Shown here in pieces: positions 20,502-31,074 of a DNA stretch of 64,000 bases. Below the pieces are notes generated by a model that saw nothing but the letters and a program-made list of their open reading frames with translations, did not search any database and was not told where the DNA came from. Numbering within the stretch: position 1 is the first letter of the stretch; each line of letters begins with the position of its first letter. The position numbers were made by a program, and so were the translations under genes. Source of the stretch: Rehmannia glutinosa (taxonomy: Eukaryota; Streptophyta; Magnoliopsida; Lamiales; Orobanchaceae); NCBI GenBank assembly GCA_016081115.2, contig CM071930.1:37919335-37983334 (forward strand), given 5' to 3'.

Positions 20502-21627
20502 CTAAAGCGGGGTGGTGGGAGTGAACCAGATAGGTGATGGAACAATCTTCCTTATGCTTCCCAAACCAATGGGGTAATAAAATGACCAGAAAGTTTCATT
20601 TTCATAGTTGAAGATGCCGACGTTATGGCCACGGTAGTCGTGATCGTCCCATTCTGGTGGACCAATTGTATCGGTGAAGTATATGGAGTTGGGCTTCAAC
20701 TCCGGAAAGTGGGCCCCAGACAGCGCAAACCCATGGTTACTACCAATGAATAGCGCTAGACCACCCAAAGAACGATCCATGTACTTGAGTGATCCAGTCT
20801 CCGGTTCATAATTTTGAACATCAAAACCAACAGTCTTGTACGGAACACTATAATCGAAACCCTTAGCACCATGCCAGACCTCATCAACAAAAGAACCATC
20901 GGGGCCCATTCGAAGCATCACAAACCGCCTCACGTGAAAAAGCTCATCCGAAGGTTCCGCAACAACGAGGAATTTCTCGTCAATTTTGCATAAAAGTTTG
21001 AGATCCAATTCTAACTCCGACTGGGCAGCAACAGGGTAATTGTTTTTGTCCACCGAGATGACCATTGGAATCATTCTTGGAGAAAGAGGGTCTCGAAGAT
21101 CCCAAGCCACGAAATGATCTCCACTATCTCCACTGGAGCAGCAAAAGAAGAGCTTTTGTGTGGTGGAATAGACACATGACTCGTAACCAATCAGATCGCT
21201 GAGGGGGGTCCACTCGCGCGCGGGCGGGGCAGCAGAAAGCCAATCTCTGATCTCGACCATAAATGACCATCACGCGGCAGTCTTCTTCGTCCAGACTAGA
21301 GCTGGAGATGATGACATTGGTTACGCTCAAGTAACCGCCCTTTAAGATCGATTCGGGGATATTAAGCAAGTTTTGAATAGGCGGAAGTTTTATATTTCGA
21401 CGCGAAAGGGAATTAGAGAGAAACAAATCATAGTTATCGTTCTGAAAATGAAATAAAGCCAGCCAACCATGTGATGAACACACGATCTTAGCTTTATCGT
21501 CTGGCCATTCTTCATCACTGTCTTCGTCCTCCTCGCCTCTCTTTTTGAGACCTAGAACTCTATTCTCGAACTCTATTCTCTCTAAGACTATAAAGCGATA
21601 AACCATATTGTTGTCGTGCGTCAACAA
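20502..21627 (-). pseudogene. DUF295 / KIB1-4 beta-propeller family protein, frameshifted
   Basis: Two overlapping frames make up one protein: 21124-21627 (168 codons) and 20502-21260 (252 codons, ending at 20502). Features of the plant DUF295 family are visible: CSSHGWLALF near the N-terminus, LAFCCP at the shift, then FDVQNYEPETGSLKYMDRSLGGLALFIGSNHGF, NSIYFTDTI and the terminal GSIRKIVPSPIWFTP. A one-base indel near 21225-21240 breaks the frame. There is no F-box upstream, an in-frame TAG lies at 21631-21633, and no ATG opens the first frame before 21605. Family members act as F-box-like or kinase-inhibitor propellers; this one is probably dead. Confidence 0.75.
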
Positions 21628-21846
21628 AGGCTAGTGGTAGCATGAGCTAAGGCGAGGCTCTTTGGCCACGGGAATGAAGATCGCGGCCTCATTCGAGAGA
21701 AACGAGGTTTGCTCTTGATGAAAGCCGGTTTGAAGGACGAGAGAATGATTCGAAGATCCGATTGAAGCTTTGAGAGTAAGGTGGTTTGAAGACAAGGTTT
21801 GAAGTTGAAATTAAAGTAAGCATGGAGGAAGCCATTTCCAAGTTGA

Positions 21847-22154
21847 AAGCAATGACTCTCTTTGCTCTTTTAAGTAAACCTAATTTCTATTCTCTAAGAG
21901 AGAAAACGTTGCCAAGCCCTTAAATTTCAAATAAAAGATCCGATTAACACCCTTATAAAGGTTTGATAGAGTAAGTTAGTGGTTTGAAGATGCCCAACGT
22001 GTGGAGACTCCTCATCATCATAATCATCCCTTCATTTAGTCGACGTAATGTTAAGGGGTATGAAATTAAAGTTAAGCAAATTGGTGAATAGGAGGTGTGT
22101 GACCATGCTCAATGTCATTTCCAAACGTTGTCTATTTTAAGCAATGACTCTCTT
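21847..22154. repeat. 16-bp direct repeat bounding a 276-bp insertion
   Basis: AAGCAATGACTCTCTT occurs exactly at 21847-21862 and 22139-22154. The 276 bp between them could be a short insertion with its target-site duplication. It contains the SINE-like relic at 21905-21990. Nothing else is recognised in 21640-22160. Confidence 0.5.
21905..21990 (-). mobile_element. SINE relic, internally deleted
   Basis: On the minus strand CACTAACTT...CTTTATAAGGGTGTTAA...ATTTGAAATTTA runs in the same order as the SINE copy at 34665-34771. The B-box region is missing. Its length is about 86 bp. Support is by sequence resemblance only. Confidence 0.4.
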
Positions 22155-22409
22155 GAGAAGTCTAGGATTTTTAAGGTAAACCTATTATTTGAGGTGGCAA
22201 GGAAGTCTCTTCTCGGGGCATAAATTGGAACATCCAAAGCGGTGGAGAAATACGTTGATCTCAAGTCGAATATCAATGTGCGAGAATTCCTTCGGTCTCT
22301 TACAAGAAGAGGAAGAGGATCCACAATTTGCGACTTTCTTGGAAAAAGAAAATTGGTAGGATGAAGAGAATAACGGATCGTTGGATTTTGGTGTTGACAA
22401 GGTTGGCGA

Positions 22410-22760
22410 GTGCGTTCAAAAATTCTCATACGAAGAAATCAGGATCGGAGGATGGTGCTAGTTCATTCAACTCGGTCGGATGTGAGTATTGATAAGGAGA
22501 GGGTTGATGCGCAATTAATTGACAAAGGCTCGATGATAGAAGTGCATCGTGCTATGGAAGATGTATCACGTAGTAAACCTATCAATCAATATGAGCTAAA
22601 TAATAAAAATCCCTTAGAGAGTTTTCAAGCGATGGCGGCCGCTTTTGCTCGGAAGCAATGGTGCGACATGACGGAAGAAGAAGAACTAGGTAATGCTTTT
22701 CTTGAAAACATTGATGCTGACAGGCACATGGTGCGTCCCCCTCCCCCTAATTCTTCATGA
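22410..22760 (+). pseudogene. LINE C ORF1, C-terminal tail
   Basis: 116 codons ending HMVRPPPPNSS and stop TGA 22758-22760. The same VRxPPPxNSS tail ends ORF1 of LINE E at 41997. No DUF4283 or CCHC part is left in this copy. The stop overlaps the ORF2 start codon (ATGA). Confidence 0.65.
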
Positions 22761-23197
22761 ATTGTTTGTTTTGGAATGCTAGAGGACTTGGAAACGAGGC
22801 CTCTAGATCTATGCTAAAGGATTTATGACGAGTACATGAACTTGATATTGTTGCTATAGCGAGCCCAAAGTTCAATCTTCTATTAATTTTTCGTGTTGGA
22901 ACACTATTATTTTAACTCTGGTGGTAGAAAACTTATGTGCCAACGAAATTCCAGATATTTGGATATTTGTTCGTACTACTAATATGTAGGTGCAATCTCA
23001 TTGCGTTACTGATCAACTGGTGGTTTGCAAAGTGGGGTTTTAATTTGCAATTTTACATGGGTTTTGTTCACTCTCAGTGTTCGTATATTGCTAAAAGGCA
23101 ATTTTGGTTGGATGTTTAGGCATTGGGGGTGGATAATCTGGTTCTTTTGGGAGATTTTAATGCCATCCTTGGGGCTCATGAGAGACAGGGTGGCACA
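22757..23197 (+). pseudogene. LINE C ORF2: endonuclease, first half
   Basis: Starts MNCLFWNARGLGNEASRSMLKDL at 22757, then a stop. The catalytic CEPK stretch reads IASPKF, so the glutamate is lost. Frames 22937-23119 and 23123-23197 continue with QFYMGFVHSQCSYIAKRQFWLDV and NLVLLGDFNAILGAHERQGGT. LINE B interrupts it at 23198. The second half resumes at 29936. Confidence 0.75.
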
Positions 23198-23206
23198 GAG
23201 GGAGTA

Positions 23207-25599
23207 AACCTACGGCGTCTACCTTTGCTTATCCGATTCATCACCGTCGTCGGCGTCCTCGCCGGACCTGATCTCTCCGGCCATGTCATATATCGTTACG
23301 GTTTGACGTCGAACTACTTGCCTCCCCCGGATCGTCCACCCAACTCCTCACTATCACAATCATCAACCCGGCAGGTGGCTCCTCCAATCGCTGCAACAGT
23401 ACCATCACCTTCGCCATCGCTATTTCCTGGTTACAGAATTCTGGCTACCTTCATGCCGACATGGAAGTCGATCCCAGGCCCTGCTCCGATGGCTATGGGC
23501 ATCGTCCCCCCAGAATATTACCTAACTCCACAACAATACATGGCGTCGCCCCCTATTCTTCAAGCAGCTGCTACTTCTTCGTCGCATGCCCCTGCGGATA
23601 CACAGCCGTCGCCGCCCGCTGCCATCACTCCACCTGCAAGTTCCGCTCATACGGACGCATCGCAGCAGCAGGGTACGTTGAAGTCTCCCGAGCAGCTAGC
23701 CACGCTGAACTCCGCTGCGCATTCGCATGCTTTGCCGCCACTCACGGGAGCAAGTCTTGATTGTGCCTAATGGGCGTGATAGGGGCGGCCACCTCCCAGC
23801 GCATGCAGCCTGATGCTGCTATTAGGGGGGCGCCACTCCTTTACCCCATGGCGCCGCAGCTATGGGGGGCAGCCCTCTCCCCGGTGTATGGGGCCAGAAT
23901 CGCCCAGCCCTCCACCCTAGGGTGCCCTCTCCCAGGGGAGTGATGACCCCTGGGCCGCTATCCCTCATCCGCAGGGTCCACTGCTCACGGGCCCACATCC
24001 TATTCCAGATTCCAAGAACGTGCAACCAAATGCTGGAACTTTTGCCCCAACGTCTTCCGCTCATGACACGAATCTGCGACTTTCGGCTCATAACTCTAAT
24101 GCTAATCCCAATTTTGGATACTCTTTTTCTCACATAGTTGCAGGTACCAGCCGTTTGGATTCCACGCCCCAGGACCCAGGTATCATCCAAATGGATTCCA
24201 CGACTCAGGCCCCAGGTAATACCAATTTGTTTTCTACAGTGGTTTCTGGTAAAAATCCTATCCCTAAACCAGTTCGAAAAGGTGATTACTATTCCGTAAC
24301 CATTGATGATAACGTTTACAGCAACGTCTCGCTGAATTTTCCTACTCATTAATTGGAAGGGTTATTTTAGGAAGAGGTAACAAGCCATGGGCAACTATGC
24401 TTTTACATAAACGCCTATCTGAATTATGGGGCATCAAGAATGAATGGAAATTAATTCCCCTGGGCAAGGGATATTCTTGTGTCAAATTGTTTAATGCACA
24501 GGATCGTTCTCGGGCTCAACAACGCACCAATTGGACGCTTAACCCTGGTACTATCCGTTTATCTCCGTGGGTGCCTGACTTCAACCCTTATAAGGCTCAG
24601 TCTTCTGTAGCCAGTGTTTGGGTGCGGATTTTTGAACTAAGCCTGGAATACTGGGACCCCAATAACATTATGGGGATTGCCAGTGGTCTTGGGAATCCAT
24701 TGCAGATTGATCAGCGTTCTCTTGATGGTTCTTTGGGCCATTTTGTTCGGGTTCTGGTGCATATTGACCTCTCCAAACCTTTGGAGGAACACATTATGGT
24801 TGAACGCACTGGCAAATGCTCTTTTGTTTCCGTCACTTATGAAAAACTACCCACATTTTGCTCGACGTGCAACGTTATGGGGCACTCGACAGCTTCTTGT
24901 CGTTTTAACACGGTGGGTAATACAGACAAAGATGGGCGCACGTCACCGGCCCAGGGATGGCCACAGGAGCCTGCTAATCGCAACAATTCAGATCAGCGAG
25001 GGCGTTCCAGGGTTCGTAGGGTTTACCCTCCTGTTCAGCAGGACAAGGGCAAGGCCATTGTTGACTCAATGGGAAATACGGGTTCGACTACGCACGCAGG
25101 ATCTCCTCCTCGTGCCATAGTCCCTTGCCCTCCAGAAATCCATCTTGGTAACACCTTCGAGGCTCTTGGTTCAATCGAATCCCAGGATCAGCAATCCGCA
25201 GATGACCACGCCGAGTATCCAGCTAGGGGGTCATCGCCCAAGGCCAGTACTTCCAGTACGGGAACCGTCTCATCCTCCACAATTATGTCTATCACAATAC
25301 AGTATCCTTTGGGGAAACCTATTCGTGCTCTGAGTCGTGCCTTCCGGGACAGCTCTTTGGATTCAGCTAAAGATCGAATTCTCCAGAAAATTACGGTGGG
25401 GCCGTCGCCCCCTGCTCATGACGTTACTATTGACACGGAAAGTTCAGAACCACATGAGATGAACTTTGCGGCTTCCAAAAAATGGGCAGACTATGCAGAT
25501 GAAGTGGATCATCCCAATCATCAGACTCTGCTACGCGCCACATGCCTATTTTCACCGTGCGATCATCACGGGCGACTCCCCCCCAACCGTCTCAATTAA
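23207..25599 (+). pseudogene. LINE B ORF1 (DUF4283 + CCHC knuckle)
   Basis: Three frames: 23123-23770 gives a Pro/Ser/Ala-rich N-terminus, 24020-24352 the linker and DUF4283 start (KPVRKGDYYSVTIDDNVY), and 24397-25599 (400 codons) most of DUF4283 (HKRLSELWGIKNEWKLIPL; VWVRIFELSLEYWDPNNIM; DGSLGHFVRVLVHIDLSKPL). The knuckle CSTCNVMGHSTASC is intact. A Ser/Pro-rich tail follows, ending in TAA 25597-25599 just where the endonuclease begins. A small deletion near 24321 removed the YQQR residues. Confidence 0.85.
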
Positions 25600-26341
25600 T
25601 TGCATCTTCTGGAACATCCGGGGGATCGGGAATGTTGCATCTCGCAATGTTCTTAAGTTCTTATGTCATAAGCATAAGCCTTCTATTATGGCTATTTGTG
25701 AACCTAAGGTGGACTTCTCGACTATTTCCGACTCTTATTGGCATAGCCTGGGTTTAACTCTTGCGGGCCAAAATTTTCAAGTGAATGGGCAGCCAGACAT
25801 TTGGGTTCTTCATGACTCCACTATCACAATTCTAAATCAGGTTTGGTCTTCTACCCAGTGTATTATTTTCCATGTTCAATTTGGTTCTTTGATTTTTCAT
25901 GTTGGCTTTACACATGGTTTGTGTGATTACATTGCACGACGTGAGTTATGGTTGGATTCGCGGAATTTGGGTCTGGCTGATCTATTGTTTGTGGGGGATT
26001 TCAATGCGGTTTTGGGACATCATGAGCGCTCGCACAATGATTCTCTTTCCCAAGCCTCATGCCAGGATTTCAAGGATTTCATAGAGGACGCCAGTTTGTT
26101 TGTGGTACCGACGACGGGGAACTCATTTACTTGGTGCTCTCCCAGAAGGCCTCTATCATTACTTCAGGCTAAGTTGGACAGAGCCCTGGCTACTTGCCCT
26201 TTTTTCGCACTTTGGAAGGATGTCAAAGGCTTAGTTCTTCCTCGCATTGGATCTGATCATCACCCTATTTTGGTTACTTGTTCTTCGGCCTACCAGGGGT
26301 CCGGTTTTGTTTCATTTTCAGCGTATGTGGGTTCACCATGA
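25466..26341 (+). pseudogene. LINE B ORF2: endonuclease
   Basis: 291 open codons that overlap the ORF1 tail. The domain starts around INCIFWNIRGIGNVASRNVL (Met replaced by Ile). It keeps the catalytic glutamate (MAICEPKVDF), VGDFNAVLGHHER and the C-terminal IGSDHHPILVTCSS with its SDHxP motif. The endonuclease residues therefore look complete, although the ORF lacks a start in this frame at the domain and shifts at about 26300. Confidence 0.82.
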
Positions 26342-28273
26342 TTTATCCCGGGATTTGGTTACAACCTCTTGGGGCTCTCCATGTGACACGCACAACCATT
26401 TACTGTGTGTCATGAGAAAGCTCAAGCGGTTGCAATATGTTATTAAGGATTGGAACAAAGATGTATTTGGGGATGTTAATTGCAGAGTGCATAGCCAGAT
26501 GGAGCACCTTCGTCAGATTCAGGCAGATATTGAGGCGTTGGACTATACCTCCTCTCTTCGGGATAGCGAGTTGGACGCCTAGTTGAAACTTTCGCAGACG
26601 TTGCAGTCATAGTCTGAATTCCTTAAGCAAAAGGCCCGCACTGCCTGGCTTAAGGATGGGGATCGTAACACTACATTTTTTCATCGGCGTAGCTGTGATT
26701 AAATGCACGAGCGCTTGGGATTCAGGGGCTTATGGTGGCAGGGAATTTCACTGATGATGCTATGGTCCTTGGGAATCATATTATTTCATTTTACGAGGAA
26801 CTCTTTGCGGAAACCAGGAGCTCTACCACGGATTTCTTGCTAGTCGACCAGGTGAGCACAATGGTTGGGGAGCGGGATAATGCCAGCCTAATAGCCATCC
26901 CCTCGGATTCTGAGGTGCAGACTGCGGTGTTTGATATGGACTCAGACAGTTCTCCGGGGCCTGATGGGTTCAATAGGATTTTTTACCGCCATTTCTGGGA
27001 TGTCATCTCTGCTGAGGTAATAGACGATGTTCGCTCTTTCTTTATTAATTCGTCACTACCTCTGGGATTGAATGCCAGTTTCATGGCACTCATCCCAAAG
27101 ACTAAGGATGCAAATGTCATTGATAACTTTCGCCCGATTGTCATGAGAAACTTCCTTTTCAAGATTATCACGAAGATATTGGCTACGCGCTTGGGTTCGA
27201 TTATTGCTGATTATTTATCTTCGACTCAGTTTGGCTTTATCCCGGGTAGATAGATTCATGAGTGTATTGCCATGGTATCTGAAGGATTTAATGTCTTACA
27301 GGGACGCACGGATTCGAATATGATACTGAAAATCGATATTCGCAAGGCATTCGACACATTGCGGTGGGATTTTCTACTACATGTCTTGCGCCGTTTCAGT
27401 TTCTCCGAGACGTTCGTGCGTTGGGTGGAGGTGGTTCTTCGGTCGTCCAGAATATCAGTGTTGTTGAATGGGATGCCGGTTGGTTATTTTCCCTGTTCCA
27501 GAGGAGTCAGACAAGGGGATCCTTTATCACCCCTTTTGTTTTGTATTGCGGAGGAGGTCCTGGGTCGGTTTATTGCAGCAGCGAGGGATCAGTCCCGGTT
27601 ATCTGCCTTCACGGCGCCAAGGAGTATCGTCTTTCCATCATCCATTTTATATGCGGACGATATTGTCATCATGTGTGGGGCGTCTTCACCCAATGCCCGG
27701 GTTTTGTTTTAGATTCTTACTCATTATGCAGATATCTCGGGTCAAGTGTTTAGTCCACAGAAATCCAAGGTTTATTTTGGGGCGCAGGTTTCGCATTATG
27801 TCTGTGGGAGGGTGCAACACATTCTAGGGATTCATCCAGGGGCGTTCCCCACCATCTACTTGGGCGCTCCAATCTTCAAGGGAGCTTCAAATGTCGTGGA
27901 TTTACAGCCCATCTTTGATAAGATAATCCTTAAGTTCCGATGATGGAAAGGCTCGTCTCTCTCCCTTGCTGGTCGGGTTTGCCTTGTTAACTCAGTGATA
28001 ACTAGTTCTTTCGTGCACACCATGATGATTTACAAATGGCCTGCCACGCTGCTTAAACAAATGGAAAAAGCCATGCGTAATTTCATTTGGACGGGGGACG
28101 TGAATTCTAAAGGAAATGTAGTGGTCAACTGGAATACATGTTGCACGCCCAGGGCAGAGGGAGGATTGGGCGTGCGATTGATCATGACTGCTAACAAGGC
28201 TTTCTTAATGAAATTGGGCTGGAAGGTTCTGAACTCGGACTCGGTGGTTTTCAGGACCCTCAGACAACGATAA
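26247..28273 (+). pseudogene. LINE B ORF2: RT domain
   Basis: Split into 26247-26582, 26732-27253, 27272-27712, 27746-27943 and 27995-28273 by stop codons rather than large deletions. Readable motifs are DWNKDVFGDVNCRVHSQ, SSPGPDGFNRIFYRHFWD, FGFIPGR, KIDIRKAFDTLRWDFLLHVL, GVRQGDPLSPLLFCI, LYADDIVIMCG (intact YADD) and the thumb GLGVRLIMTANKAFLMKLGWKVL. Several stops are single-base changes (TAG for CAG at 26580 and at 27710). Confidence 0.85.
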
Positions 28274-28531
28274 TTTACTAGAAATGGGAATATTTGGAGG
28301 TCCTTTCTTCCTTCTTCCATTTGGCCTGGGATTAAACCCTGTATTTCTGATTGCTTGGATGGTGCTCGTTGGATCCCAAGCGCCAATTTCGAGGTATTAT
28401 TTTGGATTGATAATTGGTTGGGATACTCCATTGCTGACAGAATTGGCATTCCAGAGGATTATAGATATTTATTCCAGTAGTGTATCTCTGATTATTTTTA
28501 TGATGGATCCTAGCACTTCACCCTCCCCTTT

Positions 28532-29629
28532 GTGGATGCTTATTTGGAGCTGGTTAGAGCTATTGTGCGCCTCCCAATTGCGCCTACATCCCGGGATACT
28601 CGTGTTTGGATGAACTCAGAGAGATGGGGTTCTTGGATTTGGTCCCAGCATATCCCAGAACGGAGATCAGTGGTGGCATGGAGGGCTATACACAACCGAT
28701 TGGCAGTCCAGGACTCTCTACGAGCTAGGGGAAGTTTTACTGGCCCTTCGGTTTGTGTTCTTTGCAGGGAATCGGGGGAATCGGTTGATCACTTATTTAT
28801 TTCTTGTGGTTTTGCAGGGCATATATGGCGTTGGATCTTCCAAGCCTTTCACGTGCACCCCTTCCAGACTTACAACTTCAATGAACTGCTAGTACGGCTT
28901 ATGTCTCTTCATTTTAGTGACCAGGTCTCTCTCCTTTGGCTTGTAGCAATACTATCTTGCATCTGGCTTATTTGGCCCATCCGTAATGAGCTGATTTTCA
29001 ACAACAAAATCTGGAATCCGGAGGCGGCACTCATTCACCTACAGGTACTCATTGTTGAATCAACATCTTTGGACCGGGGATGCATGAATAATGATCAGCA
29101 GGACCTCTTTATCCTGCGTGGCTTACGAGTTCCCGGAAGGGCTAGGCATGCTCCGAAGATTGTCGAAGTCCAGTGGCAAAAACCCCTCCCGGGTTGGATC
29201 AAGGTTAACACGGATGGCAGCGCTTCAGGGGCGTCGGGCAATCTAACAACCTCCGAGGTCTTCCGAAATTGTAGAGGATTCTTTCGCGGATGCTTTGTCC
29301 ATCACTGTGGATCAGGGTACGCATTTGAAGCTGAACTAGTTGCAGCAATGTGGGCGATTCATTACGCATTTACAAAAGGATGGACGCAACTTTGGCTGGA
29401 ATCGGATTCGAAGTATGTGGTGAACCTGCTGGAGAAGAGAACGATAGAGGTCCCATGGCGCCATCCTAGCTATTGGCGCCAAACCTTGCATCTGCTCAGT
29501 GGCATTAATCTTGTAGTCTCTCATATCTTTCGGCAAGGCAAGGAGTGGCGGAGACATCTTGAGCAAGAAGACGGAGTGTGGCGTCTGGTGGGGCGTCCCA
29601 CCCACAGACATTCTTCACTACCTCACTGA
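28532..29629 (+). pseudogene. LINE B ORF2: zf-RVT and RNase H
   Basis: 365 open codons. zf-RVT covers about residues 30-110 (WSQHIPERRSVVAWRAIHNRLAV; CVLCRESGESVDHLFISC). RNase H covers about 215-340 (VNTDGSASG; ELVAAMWAI; LWLESDSKYVVNLL). The last motif reads HIFRQGKEWRRHL instead of HIFREGNRVADxLS as in LINE H, so the fourth acidic residue is lost through a small indel. A deletion at about 28620 removes the short segment before zf-RVT. Confidence 0.83.
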
Positions 29630-29728
29630 TGATTATGTTGGCCAGTCCACTTATAGGTTTGTTAATTAATGTGCCACTGCTTCAGGCTTCTTTTTTAGGC
29701 GCCTTTTTTCCTGGGGTACTCTTTTTTT

Positions 29729-29886
29729 CCTTCCAAGGGTTTTTCCCACAAGGGTGGGTTTTACCTTGGAAGGTTTTAACGAGGCCCCAACCATTCAGCC
29801 ATGTGGTCGGCTTGTGACCACTTCGTTTTGGTTGTTGACATTATTTCCAGGCTTTCATTTGGTTACCTGATTTGCCTGTGATCAGG
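29729..29886 (+). other. LINE B 3' UTR hairpins
   Basis: Three stem-loops in 160 bases. CCTTCCAAGG (29729-29738) pairs with CCTTGGAAGG (29764-29773), with an inner CCCAC-AAGG-GTGGG (29745-29758). GTGGTC-GGCTTGT-GACCAC is at 29803-29821. CCTGATT-TGCCTGT-GATCAGG is at 29866-29886. They end about 45 bases from the poly(A) tail. Confidence 0.8.
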
Positions 29887-29935
29887 ATTACTCTTTTTTC
29901 ATTTTTAATATATATATTCGCACTTAGTCAAAAAA

Positions 29936-31074
29936 GAGACAGGGTGGCGCACGGATTCATGTTACTACTTGCAGGGAGTTTAAATTTATTATTGATGACA
30001 ATAATTTTACTCAGGTTGGTTTGATTCAGGCTAAGTTGGGGTATTTTTCGTCCATCTGGTGGTTTAATTCAGGCTAAGTTGGATCGTATTATGTCTCCTA
30101 CATGGTTTATGGACATTTGACATACTATTGGAGGATATGTGGGTCTCATACATTGTTCTGATCATAATCCCATTATTTTGAGATGCAATTTTTCAACGCC
30201 CCCAAGTGCTTCGTCGTTTCGATTTCATTCGATGTGGCTTCATCATGAGGGATTCAAGGATGTGGTTGCTAATTCTTGGATGATGGAATGCACTATCAAC
30301 AATCCGATGGCTAGGGTGATGAGGCTTCATCCCATTCTTAGAAATTGGAATCATTCGGTTTTTGGGAACATTCATCGTCAGGCCGACTCAATTCAAGGTC
30401 GTCTTCAAACTCTCAAAGTTGCCATTTCCACGAATGGTTATTATTCGAATGATATTATTCAGCAGGAATTGATGTTACATTCGGAGTTAAGCAAGCTTCT
30501 AAATAGCCAATATGAATTTTTAAGGCAAAAAAGTTGCACTCAATGGCTTAAGGATGGGGATCACAACACTGAATTTTTCCATCGAAAACTCCGGGCCAAG
30601 CGATCTAAAATCTATATTACACATATGGTGGTGGATGGTGAAACGACGGACAATCAAAAGCAGATTAGAAGTCATGTCATTCGGTTTTACGAACAACTTT
30701 TTTTGGATACGGCCAATGGAAGCAATGATTACTCTTTAGTAGATAGCGTCATACATCCTACGGTTACTCAAGAGGAAAATACAAGGTCATGCGTTATCCC
30801 CACAGATGAAGAGATCAAAATGGCTATTTTTTATTTGAGCCCGAATAGTGCACCGGGTCCGGACAGATTTGGGGGTCGTTTTTACCATAATTGTTGTGAT
30901 ATTATTGCAGGGGATGTTTTGCCAGCCGTGCGTTCCTTCTTCGTTAATAATCATCTTCCTATGGGGTGTAATTCAAGCAACATGGTTTTTATCCTTAAGA
31001 ATAATAATGCTGACCGGGTTGAGAAGTATAAGCCTATAATCTTTATAACTTTCTCTTCAAAAAACGATTACTAA
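29936..31074 (+). pseudogene. LINE C ORF2: endonuclease end, linker and RT N-terminus
   Basis: After the LINE B duplication the endonuclease resumes in broken frames. 30139-31074 is open for 311 codons: IHCSDHNPIILRCNF (SDHxP motif of the endonuclease), NWNHSVFGNIHRQADSIQ linker, SCTQWLKDGDHNTEFFHRKL, and RT fingers SAPGPDRFGGRFYHN. The frame ends at a frameshift where FKTITKILATRF would follow. Confidence 0.78.

Larger units (their letters stand above)
23198..29935 (+). mobile_element. LINE B, near full-length L1-type LINE inserted in LINE C
   Basis: A 6,738-bp plus-strand element. The target-site duplication GAGACAGGGTGGCaCA lies at 23182-23197 and GAGACAGGGTGGCgCA at 29936-29951 (15 of 16). 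It ends in AAAAAA. It carries ORF1 (DUF4283, CCHC) and ORF2 (endonuclease, RT with intact YADD, zf-RVT, RNase H) in several frames. It is closely related to A, F and H. Stops at 26580-26582, 27251-27253 and 27710-27712, plus frameshifts, inactivate it. Confidence 0.9.

Noticed and set aside
22115..22429. 104-codon minus-strand ORF
   Set aside because: No family recognised and it overlaps LINE C sequence on the other strand; probably chance.
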